Assembly: GCF_014197015.1 (NCBI RefSeq)
Contig: NZ_JACIET010000001.1
Span: 62,001-126,000, forward strand
Reading direction: 5' to 3'
Length of the DNA stretch: 64,000 nucleotides
Source of the DNA: Niveibacterium umoris
GTDB taxonomy: Bacteria; Pseudomonadota; Gammaproteobacteria; Burkholderiales; Rhodocyclaceae
Part shown: positions 41,234 through 49,518 of the stretch, in pieces
How positions within the stretch are numbered: the stretch's first letter is position 1
How the letters are laid out: each line of letters opens with the position of its first letter
Position numbers and translations under genes: made by a program
The notes under the pieces: model-generated
Told to the model about the DNA's origin: nothing
The model's database searches: none
The model's input: only the letters and a program-made list of their open reading frames with translations

Positions 41234-42136
41234 TCAGATGTCGCACGCAGCGGGGAGGGGCGGAGTCGGCCCTGGCACCGTATCGACGCGGGCCGCGCCC
41301 GTCTGCCGATAGCGGCTCACTTCATCGAGTACCGCCTCCGGGCTCAGCACGCTGTTGCGTGCATGGAAGACCCAGTCGATCTGCTGGGCATAGCGGCGCA
41401 GACCGGCCGTCTCTGGCAGCAGTTGCCCTTCGGAGAACCACAGGCTGAAGTTGATCGACATCGGCACGACCGGGTAGTTGCGCCCGCCGTGCGTGGCGAC
41501 CTGCCGGCCGTCGAGATACCAGCGTGTCCGCCCCTCGGCGACCTGCATCACCAGCACATGCCAGCCTGCGAGCTTTCCGGCAGTTTCCGTGGGCTGGTTG
41601 TAGGCCAGCCATGGGTCGATGCGGACGGTTTGCCAGGTAATGCTGTAGAGCCGCGTCTGCGGGCTGCCCCAGCCGCCGTTGGGCAGGTATTCCCAGTCGA
41701 GTTCGCTGAACTCGGGGTCGAAAGCAAAACGCAGCGGCGCGACCGCGTAGAAGGCCTGGATCACCGCATCGCCGCTCGGGCCGCTGACAGGCACGTCCAC
41801 AAAGCGCAGCCGTGCGGCGTAGGTGCCTTCGAGGAACTTGCGTGCCTGACACACCTGGGCTTGCACCGTGCCGGCGGCACTGCCATCGGTCTGCGCGGTG
41901 AGCTCCAGTAGCTGGTTGCCGCTCGCCTCGCCATCGGCCTTGAAGCGCACCGCCTCTGGTCGCCAGGTCGCGCCCGGCACGCCGGGGTGCCCCGCGGCCG
42001 CGCGGACCTGCCAGCCTGCAGCCTCGAAGGCCGCTCGGTCGGCGTAGCTGAAATCGTCGAAAAAGCGCTCGTTGGTGGCGGCGCTCACGCTGGCTGCCAG
42101 CGGCAGCAGTAGGGTGGGCAGTAGCCGCCGCATCAT
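41234..42136 (-). CDS. Secreted GH16-like glycoside hydrolase
   Basis: A 300-residue protein with a signal peptide (MMRRLLPTLLLPLAASVSA). FFDDFSYADRAAFEAAGWQV opens a concanavalin-type fold; SELDWEYLPNGGWG provides the ExDxE catalytic motif of family 16 (nucleophile Glu, Asp, acid-base Glu). WHVLVMQVAEGRTRWYLDGRQV is typical of the back half. Family 16 cuts beta-glucans and galactans, and some members cut poly-LacNAc or mucin glycans, so its role in a GlcNAc operon is open. The ATG overlaps the permease stop (ATGA). Last gene of the operon. Confidence 0.8.
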   Translation of the reverse strand: MMRRLLPTLLLPLAASVSAATNERFFDDFSYADRAAFEAAGWQVRAAAGHPGVPGATWRPEAVRFKADGEASGNQLLELTAQTDGSAAGTVQAQVCQARKFLEGTYAARLRFVDVPVSGPSGDAVIQAFYAVAPLRFAFDPEFSELDWEYLPNGGWGSPQTRLYSITWQTVRIDPWLAYNQPTETAGKLAGWHVLVMQVAEGRTRWYLDGRQVATHGGRNYPVVPMSINFSLWFSEGQLLPETAGLRRYAQQIDWVFHARNSVLSPEAVLDEVSRYRQTGAARVDTVPGPTPPLPAACDI

Positions 42137-43434
42137 GCCGCTTCGCCCGCCGGCGTGCCTTGCGGGTGCCTTTCGCGGGCCGGGATGCGGACGAACCACA
42201 GCAGCAGCAGCGGTGCAAAGCCGGCGATGACGGTCCATAGGAAGAATCGTTCATAGCCCAGCGCCAGCTGGATGTCGCCGCTGATGGTCTTCGACAGGAT
42301 GAAGCCCAGTTGCATCACGCCGGTGCCCAGTGCGTAGTGGGCCGTCTGGTAGTTGCCTGGCGCGACTGCCTGCATGATGTACAGGATCATGCCGACGAAG
42401 CCGAAACCGTAGCCGAACATCTCGACGCTCACGGCGGCGCCGATGTGGAACAGGTCTGGCGGCAGGGCGCTGGCCAGGTAGTAGAAGGTGAAGTTCGGCA
42501 CTGCCATGCCGAGGATCAGCCACGGCATCGCGCGCTTGAGCCCCAGCCAGGACGTGAAGTAGCCGCCGAGGATGCTGCCGACGAGAAAGGCCGCGGTACC
42601 CGCGGTGCCGTAGATGCCGCCGACCTGCTCGGTGGTCAGGCCAAGCCCGCCATGGTCACGCGCCTCGATCAGGAACAGCGGCCCGATCGTCTGCACCTGT
42701 CCCTCGGCGAAGCGGAACAGGATGATGAATAGGAAGGCCAGCGCGATGCCCGGCTTCTTCAGGAAATCACGGATCACCTCGACCAGCGTGCGGCCGATGC
42801 CGGCGGCGGTCAGGTCGCCGTGCGCGGTGTTGAGCGCGCCGGGCAAGGCGAAGGCGTTATAGGTCGCGAGCAGGCCCAGCAGCACGGCCAGCGCGGCGAA
42901 GATGATCGACCACGCCGGCTGCACGCCGACTGCGCGTTCCAGATGGCCAGCCAGCACCAGCAGGCCGCCCAGCGTCAGGAACTTGGAGGCATTGAAGAAC
43001 GCGCCCTGCCAGCCCGCGTAGGCAGCCTGGGTCGCGCTGTCCAGACTCGCCATGTAAAGGCCGTCGCAGGCGATGTCGTGGGTGGCAGAAGCGTAGGCGA
43101 GCAGGAACAGCACCGCGATGCTGGCCGCAAAGTACATCGGCAGTTGCAGCGCGAGCGCCATCAGCAGCAGGCCGACGGCGCCGGTGAACTGCATCGCGAC
43201 GACGACCAGCTTCTTGCTGCGGGCCAGTTCGAGGAAGGGACTCCACAGCGGTTTGAGCGCCCAGGCCAGGCCCAGCAGGCCGGTCCAGCGGGCGATCTGG
43301 TCGTTGGAAATGCCCATGTTCTTGTACATCAGGCCGGCAATCAGCATGACGACAAAGAACTGCATGCCCTGCACGAAGTAGAGCGTCGGCACCCAGCGGA
43401 TCGGCGAAGTCACAGCCTTGGTAGTGCTTGTCAT
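42133..43434 (-). CDS. MFS permease, AmpG-like, amino-sugar operon
   Basis: A 433-residue twelve-helix transporter. IRWVPTLYFVQGMQFFVVML opens helix 1; the AmpG-like signature includes WTGLLGLAWALKPLWSPFLE, SATHDIACDGLYMASL and WQGAFFNASKFLTLGG. AmpG imports GlcNAc-anhydroMurNAc; this relative, lodged between a hexosaminidase and a GH16-like gene, probably carries GlcNAc, chitobiose or muropeptide disaccharide inward. The start at 43434 (MTSTTKAV) is 3 bp after the hexosaminidase stop; the 60-codon upstream reading is spurious. Confidence 0.85.
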   Translation of the reverse strand: MTSTTKAVTSPIRWVPTLYFVQGMQFFVVMLIAGLMYKNMGISNDQIARWTGLLGLAWALKPLWSPFLELARSKKLVVVAMQFTGAVGLLLMALALQLPMYFAASIAVLFLLAYASATHDIACDGLYMASLDSATQAAYAGWQGAFFNASKFLTLGGLLVLAGHLERAVGVQPAWSIIFAALAVLLGLLATYNAFALPGALNTAHGDLTAAGIGRTLVEVIRDFLKKPGIALAFLFIILFRFAEGQVQTIGPLFLIEARDHGGLGLTTEQVGGIYGTAGTAAFLVGSILGGYFTSWLGLKRAMPWLILGMAVPNFTFYYLASALPPDLFHIGAAVSVEMFGYGFGFVGMILYIMQAVAPGNYQTAHYALGTGVMQLGFILSKTISGDIQLALGYERFFLWTVIAGFAPLLLLWFVRIPARERHPQGTPAGEAA

Positions 43435-43436
43435 GG

Positions 43437-44927
43437 TCAGACTCCGTTGCAGACGTCCAGGCGCACGGGGGCGTGTGCCGTGGCGGTGACGCGGCCTTCC
43501 AGCCAGTCGTGCATGGCTTCGAGCGCGCCGGTGGCGTAACCCCAGGTCACGACAGAGGGGGCGGGCACGTCCAGCACCTGATAGGGGTTCCACAGCACCA
43601 GATGCAGGTCTGGCCGGCATCGGCGGGCATCGGCGCCATAACGCAGTCGCTGGTTCGAGACCAGCACGGTAAAGCGGCCGTCCTGCGGCAGATCGTCCGG
43701 GCGCAAGGCGCTCAGGTCGGGCAGCAGCGCGAATTCGACGTCATCGAAGCCCTCGAACAATGCTTCGACATCGCCCGCCGTGAGGCCGGCTTCCGAGACA
43801 CCGTCGCTCGCCACGCTCTGCTGGGTGATGACGCGCAGGCGAGTCCCCTTCGCGGGCGCCTGCGCACCTGCCAGGGCCACCAGGCCGCGGGCCCAGGCGT
43901 CGCGCATCAGGGCTTCGTCGGCTTCACGCTGGCGCGGGTGATAGTGGCCGGGCAGGGCCGGGAAACGCGCCGCGAGTGCATCGATCCGGGCGCAGGCTTG
44001 CGCCAGTGCGCCTTCGTCAAGCTCGCCGGAAGCCAGTGCCGCGCCGATCGCAGCGATGGCCGCGGCCTGTTCGGCGCGCGAGCCCTGCGCCAGCGGCATG
44101 TCGGCCCCGGCGGCCAGCGCCAGCACGGCGGCGCGCGCATGGCCGTAGCGCTCATGCACCGCCTTCATCATCAGCGCGTCGGTGATCACCACGCCCTGGT
44201 AGCCCAGTGCGCCACGCAGTACGCCACCGAGCACCGCTTTCGACAGCGTCGCCGGATGCTCGGAGTCGAGCTGCGGGTACACGATGTGTGCCGTCATCAC
44301 GGCGGGCGCTTCATCGGCGAGCGCCCGGAAGGGGATCAGCTCCAGCGCCTCCAGTTCGGCGAGCGACTTGTCGACCGTTGGCAGCGCATGATGCGAATCG
44401 ACATGCGTATCGCCGTGTCCGGGGAAGTGCTTGACGCAGCAGGCAACGCCTTCGCGCAGCGAGCCGCGCATCCAGGCGCCTGCGAGCCGGGTGACCAGCG
44501 CCGGGTCTTCGCCGAAGCTGCGTTCGCCGATCACCGGGTTTGCCGGGTTGTTGTTCACGTCCAGCACCGGTGCGAAGTTCCAGTTGATGCCCAGGCTGCG
44601 CAGGCCACGTGCGACGCCGGCGCCAACCTGCTCGGCCAGCGCTTCGTCGCCGACCGCGCCCAGCGCCATCGCGGCGGGCGCCTGCGGCAGGAAGGTGGCG
44701 CGGATCACCGATCCACCCTCCTGATCGATGCCGATCAGCGACTTCGGGCCCATGACTTCGCGCAGGTCCGCGACCAGCTTGCGCACTTCCGCTTCGGTGC
44801 CGAGGTTCTTGCGGAACAGGCAGACCGCGCGGATGCGGTATTCGCGAAGGAAGGCCGCCGTTTCCGCAGAGAGGCTGGTGCCCTCGATATCGACCATCAC
44901 CAGCTGGCCGGGGTGCAATGTACTCAT
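43437..44927 (-). CDS. GH3 beta-N-acetylhexosaminidase (NagZ-like)
   Basis: A 496-residue enzyme, longer than the 340-residue housekeeping NagZ because it has a second C-terminal domain. The catalytic barrel has LIGIDQEGGSVIR, NFAPVLDVNNNPANPVIGERSFG, the general acid-base loop CVKHFPGHGDTHVDSHHALP, and the nucleophile Asp in GVVITDALMMKAV. No signal peptide: it acts in the cytosol on imported disaccharides, releasing GlcNAc for the kinase. NagZ-type retaining hydrolases or phosphorolytic variants share this loop; I cannot tell which. Confidence 0.9.
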   Translation of the reverse strand: MSTLHPGQLVMVDIEGTSLSAETAAFLREYRIRAVCLFRKNLGTEAEVRKLVADLREVMGPKSLIGIDQEGGSVIRATFLPQAPAAMALGAVGDEALAEQVGAGVARGLRSLGINWNFAPVLDVNNNPANPVIGERSFGEDPALVTRLAGAWMRGSLREGVACCVKHFPGHGDTHVDSHHALPTVDKSLAELEALELIPFRALADEAPAVMTAHIVYPQLDSEHPATLSKAVLGGVLRGALGYQGVVITDALMMKAVHERYGHARAAVLALAAGADMPLAQGSRAEQAAAIAAIGAALASGELDEGALAQACARIDALAARFPALPGHYHPRQREADEALMRDAWARGLVALAGAQAPAKGTRLRVITQQSVASDGVSEAGLTAGDVEALFEGFDDVEFALLPDLSALRPDDLPQDGRFTVLVSNQRLRYGADARRCRPDLHLVLWNPYQVLDVPAPSVVTWGYATGALEAMHDWLEGRVTATAHAPVRLDVCNGV

Positions 44928-44938
44928 TGGTGCGGCGC

Positions 44939-45961
44939 TCAGTGGGTCTTGGTGACCTTGGAGAGGTGACGTGGCGTATCCGGGTCCATGCCGCGGGCGC
45001 GAGCCAGTGCTTCGACCATCGGGTAGAAGCTCTGGATCGCTGCGATCGGGTCGAGATCCTCGTTGCCGGCCGTCACCAGCGGCAGTTCGGCGCCCGGCGT
45101 TCCGGCCGGCGCGGCCAGCAGCACCCGCGCGCCGCGGCGGCGCATGTCGTCCGCCAGCTGCAGCAGGCCGGCCTGGGCCGGGCCACGCGGCGCGAAGATC
45201 AGCAGCGGGAAGCCGTCGCCCACCAGCGCCATCGGGCCGTGTTGCACTTCGGCGCCGCTGAAGGCCTCGGCCTGGATGCCGCAGACTTCCTTGAACTTGA
45301 GCGCCGCTTCCATCGCGATCGCAAGCCCGGTGCCGCGGCCGAGCACGAACAGACGGTCAGCATCGGCGAGTGCCTCGACCGCCGGCGACCAGTCCTGCCG
45401 GGCGGCCTGCATCAGCACTTCCGGCAGTTGTTCGATGGCGACCTGCAAGGCGATGTCGTCCTGCCAGGCGGCGACCACGCGCGCCCCGGCGACCAGCTGC
45501 GCGATGTAGCTCTTGGTGGCGGCGACACTCTTTTCGGGTCCTGCATGCAGGCCGAACACCCACTTTGCGGCGTCGGCCAGCGGCGAGGCTTGCTGATTCA
45601 CGAAGGCGGCGGTGCGCGCGCCCTGCTGGGCGAGGAATTCGGTCGGGATCACCAGGTCCGGGCTCTGGCCGGACTGCGAGAAGCCGAAGGACACCAGCCC
45701 CTCGCTCTGCAGCTTCGACTGGTACAGCGTCACCAGGGACATCGGCAGCGAGGTCACCAGGCGGCCCAGGCGCGCCATGATCAGGTAGGCCATGTAATGG
45801 GCGGCATGGTCCGAGCTGCCGCGCGCAATCGTCAGCAGCGAGGTCGGCGGGTGAACGCGCAGTTCGGCGCCGAAGGCCGCGTAGGCCTCACGGTCGGCTG
45901 CCAGCTGGCGCGTAACGGCGACGGGCGCTTCACGCGCCTCTTCAAGCATTCGCGAGATCAA
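44939..45961 (-). CDS. SIS-domain glucosamine-6-phosphate deaminase (NagB-II/AgaS type)
   Basis: A 340-residue double-SIS protein expected to turn GlcN-6-P into fructose-6-P and ammonia, replacing classical NagB, which is not seen here. Sugar-phosphate motifs are IARGSSDHAAHYMAYL, FGFSQSGQSPDLV and VAATKSYIAQLVAG. It resembles the isomerase half of GlmS without the glutaminase domain. The start is ambiguous: TTG at 45961 has AAGGAG six bases upstream, while ATG at 45949 (MLEEAREAP) matches homologues. Either way it overlaps nagA. Confidence 0.88.
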   Translation of the reverse strand: MISRMLEEAREAPVAVTRQLAADREAYAAFGAELRVHPPTSLLTIARGSSDHAAHYMAYLIMARLGRLVTSLPMSLVTLYQSKLQSEGLVSFGFSQSGQSPDLVIPTEFLAQQGARTAAFVNQQASPLADAAKWVFGLHAGPEKSVAATKSYIAQLVAGARVVAAWQDDIALQVAIEQLPEVLMQAARQDWSPAVEALADADRLFVLGRGTGLAIAMEAALKFKEVCGIQAEAFSGAEVQHGPMALVGDGFPLLIFAPRGPAQAGLLQLADDMRRRGARVLLAAPAGTPGAELPLVTAGNEDLDPIAAIQSFYPMVEALARARGMDPDTPRHLSKVTKTH

Positions 45962-47066
45962 TCTCTTCTCCTTCTACGACAACGCGCTGCAACTGCAGAT
46001 CGCGATCGAAAACGACGAGGTCGGCTACCTGCCCATTCGCAAGCCGCCCGCGGTCGCCCAGACCAAGGTAGTCGGCGGCGTGGGTCGAGGTGCGGTGCGC
46101 AGCTTCTTCCAGGGTGAGGCCGAGGCCGACCAGGTTTCTGAATGCCTGATCCATCGTCAGCGTGCTGCCCGCCAGCGTGCCGTCGGCCAAACGCACGCCG
46201 CCGAGGCACTTGGTGACGGTGTGGCGACCGAGGCGGTATTCGCCGTCAGGCATACCGGCGGCGGCCGTCGAGTCGGTGACGCAGAACAGGCAGGGTACGG
46301 CGCGCAGCGCGGCGCGAATGGCGCCGGGGTGCACATGGAGCAGGTCGGGGATGATCTCGGCGTAGCGTGCATGGGCGAGCGCTGCACCGACCATGCCCGG
46401 CGCGCGGTGGTGCAGGCCGGTCATGGCGTTGAACAGGTGGGTGAAGCCACCTGCGCCGCGCTCGAGCGCCGCGACGCCATCCTCGTAGCTGCCTGCGGTG
46501 TGGCCGATCTGCACGCGGAATCCGACGGTGCGCAGTTCGGTGATCAGGTCCAGGTTGCCGGGTAACTCGGGCGCCAGCGTGATCAGCCGGATCGGTGAGA
46601 GCGCGTTCAACGCGAGGATTTCCTCGGCCGATGCGGCGCGGACGAAGTCGGGCTGCGCGCCGAGCTTGCCGGCGTTGATGTACGGACCTTCGAGGTGGAC
46701 GCCGAGCACGCGCGCAGCGCCGGCTGGCCGATCCTTGCAGACCGGACCGAGCGCGGCGATCGCGGCGCGGATTTCGTTCATCGGCGCGGTCATCGTGGTC
46801 GCCAGAAACGAAGTGGTGCCGCTGCGCGCATGGGTCCGGGCGATCGCGGCCACGGCCTCACCGGCTTCCATCGTGTCGTGACCGCCACCGCCATGTACAT
46901 GCGTGTCGACGAAGCCGGGCATAACGATGGGCAGCGCTGAGGCGCGTACCTGCGCTTCGTCTGCGCGTTCGCCTTCGATTCGGGTGACGCGTCCGGCCTC
47001 ATGTTCCAGCGTGCCGCACACGAAGCCCTGCGGTGTCAGGATGTGGCCTTCGATTCTACGAGTCAT
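45942..47066 (-). CDS. nagA: N-acetylglucosamine-6-phosphate deacetylase
   Basis: A 374-residue amidohydrolase that removes acetate from GlcNAc-6-P. The metal ligands are seen in VDTHVHGGGG, HLEGPYINAGK and VQIGHTAGSYEDG, with GGFTHLFNAMTGLHHRAPG and the catalytic Asp in FCVTDSTAAAGMPDG. The ATG at 47066 overlaps the kinase stop (ATGA) and the 3' end overlaps the deaminase, so kinase, deacetylase and deaminase are translated in pathway order. Confidence 0.96.
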   Translation of the reverse strand: MTRRIEGHILTPQGFVCGTLEHEAGRVTRIEGERADEAQVRASALPIVMPGFVDTHVHGGGGHDTMEAGEAVAAIARTHARSGTTSFLATTMTAPMNEIRAAIAALGPVCKDRPAGAARVLGVHLEGPYINAGKLGAQPDFVRAASAEEILALNALSPIRLITLAPELPGNLDLITELRTVGFRVQIGHTAGSYEDGVAALERGAGGFTHLFNAMTGLHHRAPGMVGAALAHARYAEIIPDLLHVHPGAIRAALRAVPCLFCVTDSTAAAGMPDGEYRLGRHTVTKCLGGVRLADGTLAGSTLTMDQAFRNLVGLGLTLEEAAHRTSTHAADYLGLGDRGRLANGQVADLVVFDRDLQLQRVVVEGEEIDLANA

Positions 47067-48010
47067 GGTGTTCCTGTTTTGGGGGCGGTTTGCCGCCCGG
47101 CATCGGCGGATGCGGACAGCAAATGCAGGGCGCCGTCGGTCGAATCACCCATCGGTTCGACGCAGCGCGCGGTGAAATCGGGTGCAAGGCGTGGCATGAG
47201 GCGGCGGCCGATGCTGCCAAGCAGGGCTAGCGGCAGCTCGCCGGCGGCATCGAGCGCGCGTGCGATGTCTTCGATTGCCTTGATCGCTTCCGTAATCAGC
47301 ATCGCGGCGACCGGGTCGGCCCATTCCGCCTCGAACACGCGGGGGGCTAGCTGGGCGTAGGCATGTTGGCCGGCGCCCTCCATCCAGGCGAGCACGGCAT
47401 CGACGCGGTCGCCGGTGACGGCAAATACGGAGCGCGCAAGCGCGCCGGCCTGTAGGCGTCCGTCCAGCACACGGTGCGCATGGCGCACCGCCTGAAATCC
47501 GAGCCAGGCACCGCTGCCCTCGTCACCGATCGGGAAGCCCCATCCGCCAACCGAGATACGCTGACCGTCGCGGCGCAGCGCTTCGCCGACGCTGCCGGTG
47601 CCCGCTGCGACCACTGCGCCGGGGCGCCCACCGTGCGCGCCGAGCAGTGTCGTCGTGCCATCCGTGTCGAGTACGAGGGCCGCATAGTCGGGTGCTTCGC
47701 GCAGGAAGGCGTCGCGGCGCGAGGCGACGCTGGCGCCAGCCAGGCCCAGGCCCAGCGCAAGCTCTTGCGGCCGTGGCTGCGCCAGCCCGGCTTCGGCAAA
47801 CGCGCGCGCGATGGCCTCGGTGACATGACCCCAAGCCTGGCCTATGCCCTGACCCAGCCCGGACGGCCCGGCCTGGCCGCGCGCGAGCGTACGTCCGTCT
47901 TGCGCACAGAGCTGTGCGCGCGTGCCGCTACCGCCGCCATCAATGCCGACGTAGAACGTCGCGTGAGGCACGAAAGGCGGGCGTGAATGAGAGAAGTGGT
48001 CAGCGCTCAT
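47063..48010 (-). CDS. N-acetylglucosamine kinase (BadF/BadG/BcrA/BcrD family)
   Basis: A 315-residue ASKHA-fold kinase that makes GlcNAc-6-P. The phosphate 1 motif is VGIDGGGSGTRAQLC; AAGTGSVGEALRRDG and GWGFPIGDEGSGAWLG follow the pattern of GlcNAc kinases. The ATG at 48010 has no ribosome site; a TATATT box (48019-48024) ends 8 nt before it, so the mRNA is perhaps leaderless. The candidate operator (48012-48040) overlaps this promoter. First gene of the six-gene operon. A longer TTG start at 48034 is less likely. Confidence 0.9.
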   Translation of the reverse strand: MSADHFSHSRPPFVPHATFYVGIDGGGSGTRAQLCAQDGRTLARGQAGPSGLGQGIGQAWGHVTEAIARAFAEAGLAQPRPQELALGLGLAGASVASRRDAFLREAPDYAALVLDTDGTTTLLGAHGGRPGAVVAAGTGSVGEALRRDGQRISVGGWGFPIGDEGSGAWLGFQAVRHAHRVLDGRLQAGALARSVFAVTGDRVDAVLAWMEGAGQHAYAQLAPRVFEAEWADPVAAMLITEAIKAIEDIARALDAAGELPLALLGSIGRRLMPRLAPDFTARCVEPMGDSTDGALHLLSASADAGRQTAPKTGTP

Positions 48011-48011
48011 A

Positions 48012-48040
48012 TAGAACCAATATAACACCAGCAATACCAG
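48012..48040. promoter_or_regulatory. Candidate operator and promoter of the GlcNAc operon
   Basis: Three ACCA words (48016, 48027, 48036) and the 10-mer ACCAGCAATA (48027-48036), which recurs exactly at 51988-51997. On the minus strand TTTCCA (48042-48047), 17 bp, then TATATT (48019-48024) make a promoter covered by the operator. Confidence 0.5.
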
Positions 48041-48091
48041 GTGGAAAGAGGAATCTTGTGTTGCCGCTTCCGAGCGTGCGACGAACGAGCG

Positions 48092-48123
48092 AAAACGGCC
48101 AGCGCGTTTGTGCGCACTGGCCG
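48092..48123 (-). terminator. Terminator of the TPR gene
   Basis: CGGCCAGCGCG (48096-48106) pairs with CGCACTGGCCG (48113-48123, one mismatch); on the minus strand TTTTCGC follows. Confidence 0.7.
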
Positions 48124-48189
48124 CGTGTGGCGCGGTTCTGTCGTCTCTACGCGGCGCTTAGCTTGTGCGCCGACGTACCGGCGGTGATT

Positions 48190-49299
48190 TCAGGATAGCT
48201 GGCTGGACGCGAGGGTCTCGCGCAGGCGCGTCGCAATTGCCGCGAGCCGTGCTTCTGCGGCGCCCTGGCCCTGCGTCAGATCCAGCAGTTCTTGCAGCAG
48301 CGCGCGGGTGAGGTCGCCGGGGGAGGAGTCGAGTTCCTGCTTGAGCCGTGCGTGCAGTGCACGGGCTGCGTCGTAGGCTTCGTTTGCCGCATCGGTTTCG
48401 CCCGCAACCTCGGCGTAGCGCGCCAGGTCGTAGTGGAGCTGGGCGGCAAAGCGCGTCGCGCCGGCGCCGCTTCCGAGCAGGGCGATGGCCTGACGCAATG
48501 TCGCCAGCGCGCTTGCCGCGCGCCCTTCGGCGAAATCGAGTTGGGCCAGCAGTGAAAGCGCATTGGTACGCACCCAGCGGCATTCAAGGGCGGCCGCCTG
48601 GGTCTCGGCGAGCGTCGCCTGCTCACGTGCGGCGGCATGGGCGCCCTCGGCGAGTTCGAGCTCTGCCAGGCGCATGTGCGCCTCGGCGGCAAAATCGGCA
48701 AGCCCGGCGCGCTCGCTGCGCATCAACGCATCGCGCAAATGGGTGCGTGCAGGCTGTGACTGACCCAGACGCATCTGGTTCACTGCCAGGTTAATGCCGC
48801 CCTTGGCGCGCAGATAGTCGTCGCCCGGGTCGGCATGGTCGTGGGCCGCCAGGTGGTGACGCAGTGCGGCCGCATAGTCGCCCTGCGCGTCGCAGATCTG
48901 GCCGAGGCCCATGGCCGCCTCCGCGGCGATCCGTCGCGCGGCAGGCACGCCGGCGCAGAGCGCTGCGCAATGTGCCCAGCGCCGTTTTGCTTCGCGGTAG
49001 TCGCCGCTGCTGTAGGCCAGGCGCCCGAACTGTTGCTCAAGCGCAGCTTCACCGAGCGTATCGCCAGCCAGACGCGCGGCGGCCAGCGCTGCCTCGAGGG
49101 CCGCGACGCCTTTTTCTGGCCGCCCGAAATGGTCCGCGAGTCGGGCGCATCGTTCGCTCGCCGCAACCAGCGCCGTTTCATCGCCGGCCTCGCGGGCTCT
49201 CGCCAGCAGGGCTTCGCTGAGCTCACGTGCCTCGGCAGGGCGGACATGCAGCGCAGCATCGATGGCGGCAAGCGCGGCGGGAAGATCGGGAAGAGACAT
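48190..49299 (-). CDS. Tetratricopeptide-repeat protein linked to TonB module 2
   Basis: A 369-residue alpha-helical repeat protein without an evident signal peptide (MSLPDLPAALAAIDAALHVR). TPR/MalT-like repeats recur (AAALEAALAAARLAGDTLGE, ALRHHLAAHDHADPGDDYLR, ALATLRQAIALLGSG). It lies downstream of exbB-exbD-exbD-tonB on the same strand, echoing the TPR gene of module 1, but is separated from tonB2 by a large hairpin and differs in lacking an export signal. Function unknown. Confidence 0.75.
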   Translation of the reverse strand: MSLPDLPAALAAIDAALHVRPAEARELSEALLARAREAGDETALVAASERCARLADHFGRPEKGVAALEAALAAARLAGDTLGEAALEQQFGRLAYSSGDYREAKRRWAHCAALCAGVPAARRIAAEAAMGLGQICDAQGDYAAALRHHLAAHDHADPGDDYLRAKGGINLAVNQMRLGQSQPARTHLRDALMRSERAGLADFAAEAHMRLAELELAEGAHAAAREQATLAETQAAALECRWVRTNALSLLAQLDFAEGRAASALATLRQAIALLGSGAGATRFAAQLHYDLARYAEVAGETDAANEAYDAARALHARLKQELDSSPGDLTRALLQELLDLTQGQGAAEARLAAIATRLRETLASSQLS

Positions 49300-49427
49300 G
49301 GTGAGCAATCCGGGAAAGGTGTCGCAAGTGTAACGATGGTGCGGCACCCCGCACAGCGGCCAAAGCCTTTGCCGGGGTGCTGCGGCGTGCTCGCACGGGG
49401 GAAGCTGTCGCGGCGCGTTTGGCGCCC

Positions 49428-49473
49428 GGCGGATCGTCGCCGCGCTGAGCGTCAGCGTCGGCGACGATCCGCC
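49428..49473. repeat. Nested perfect inverted repeat between tonB2 and TPR gene
   Basis: A 15-bp perfect stem (49428-49442 with 49459-49473) encloses a second small hairpin CGCTGA-GCG-TCAGCG. It lies 45 bp past the tonB2 stop. No T-run follows in either direction, so it is not a standard terminator; mRNA stabilisation or partial termination is possible. Confidence 0.7.
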
Positions 49474-49518
49474 GCCTTGGGAGGGGGCAGGGCCGCGCGG
49501 CAGATGCCGCGCGGGATG

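Noticed and set aside
44939..45961. Glutamine-fructose-6-phosphate aminotransferase (GlmS)
   Set aside because: Only the SIS isomerase half is present; the N-terminal Cys-type glutaminase domain is absent.
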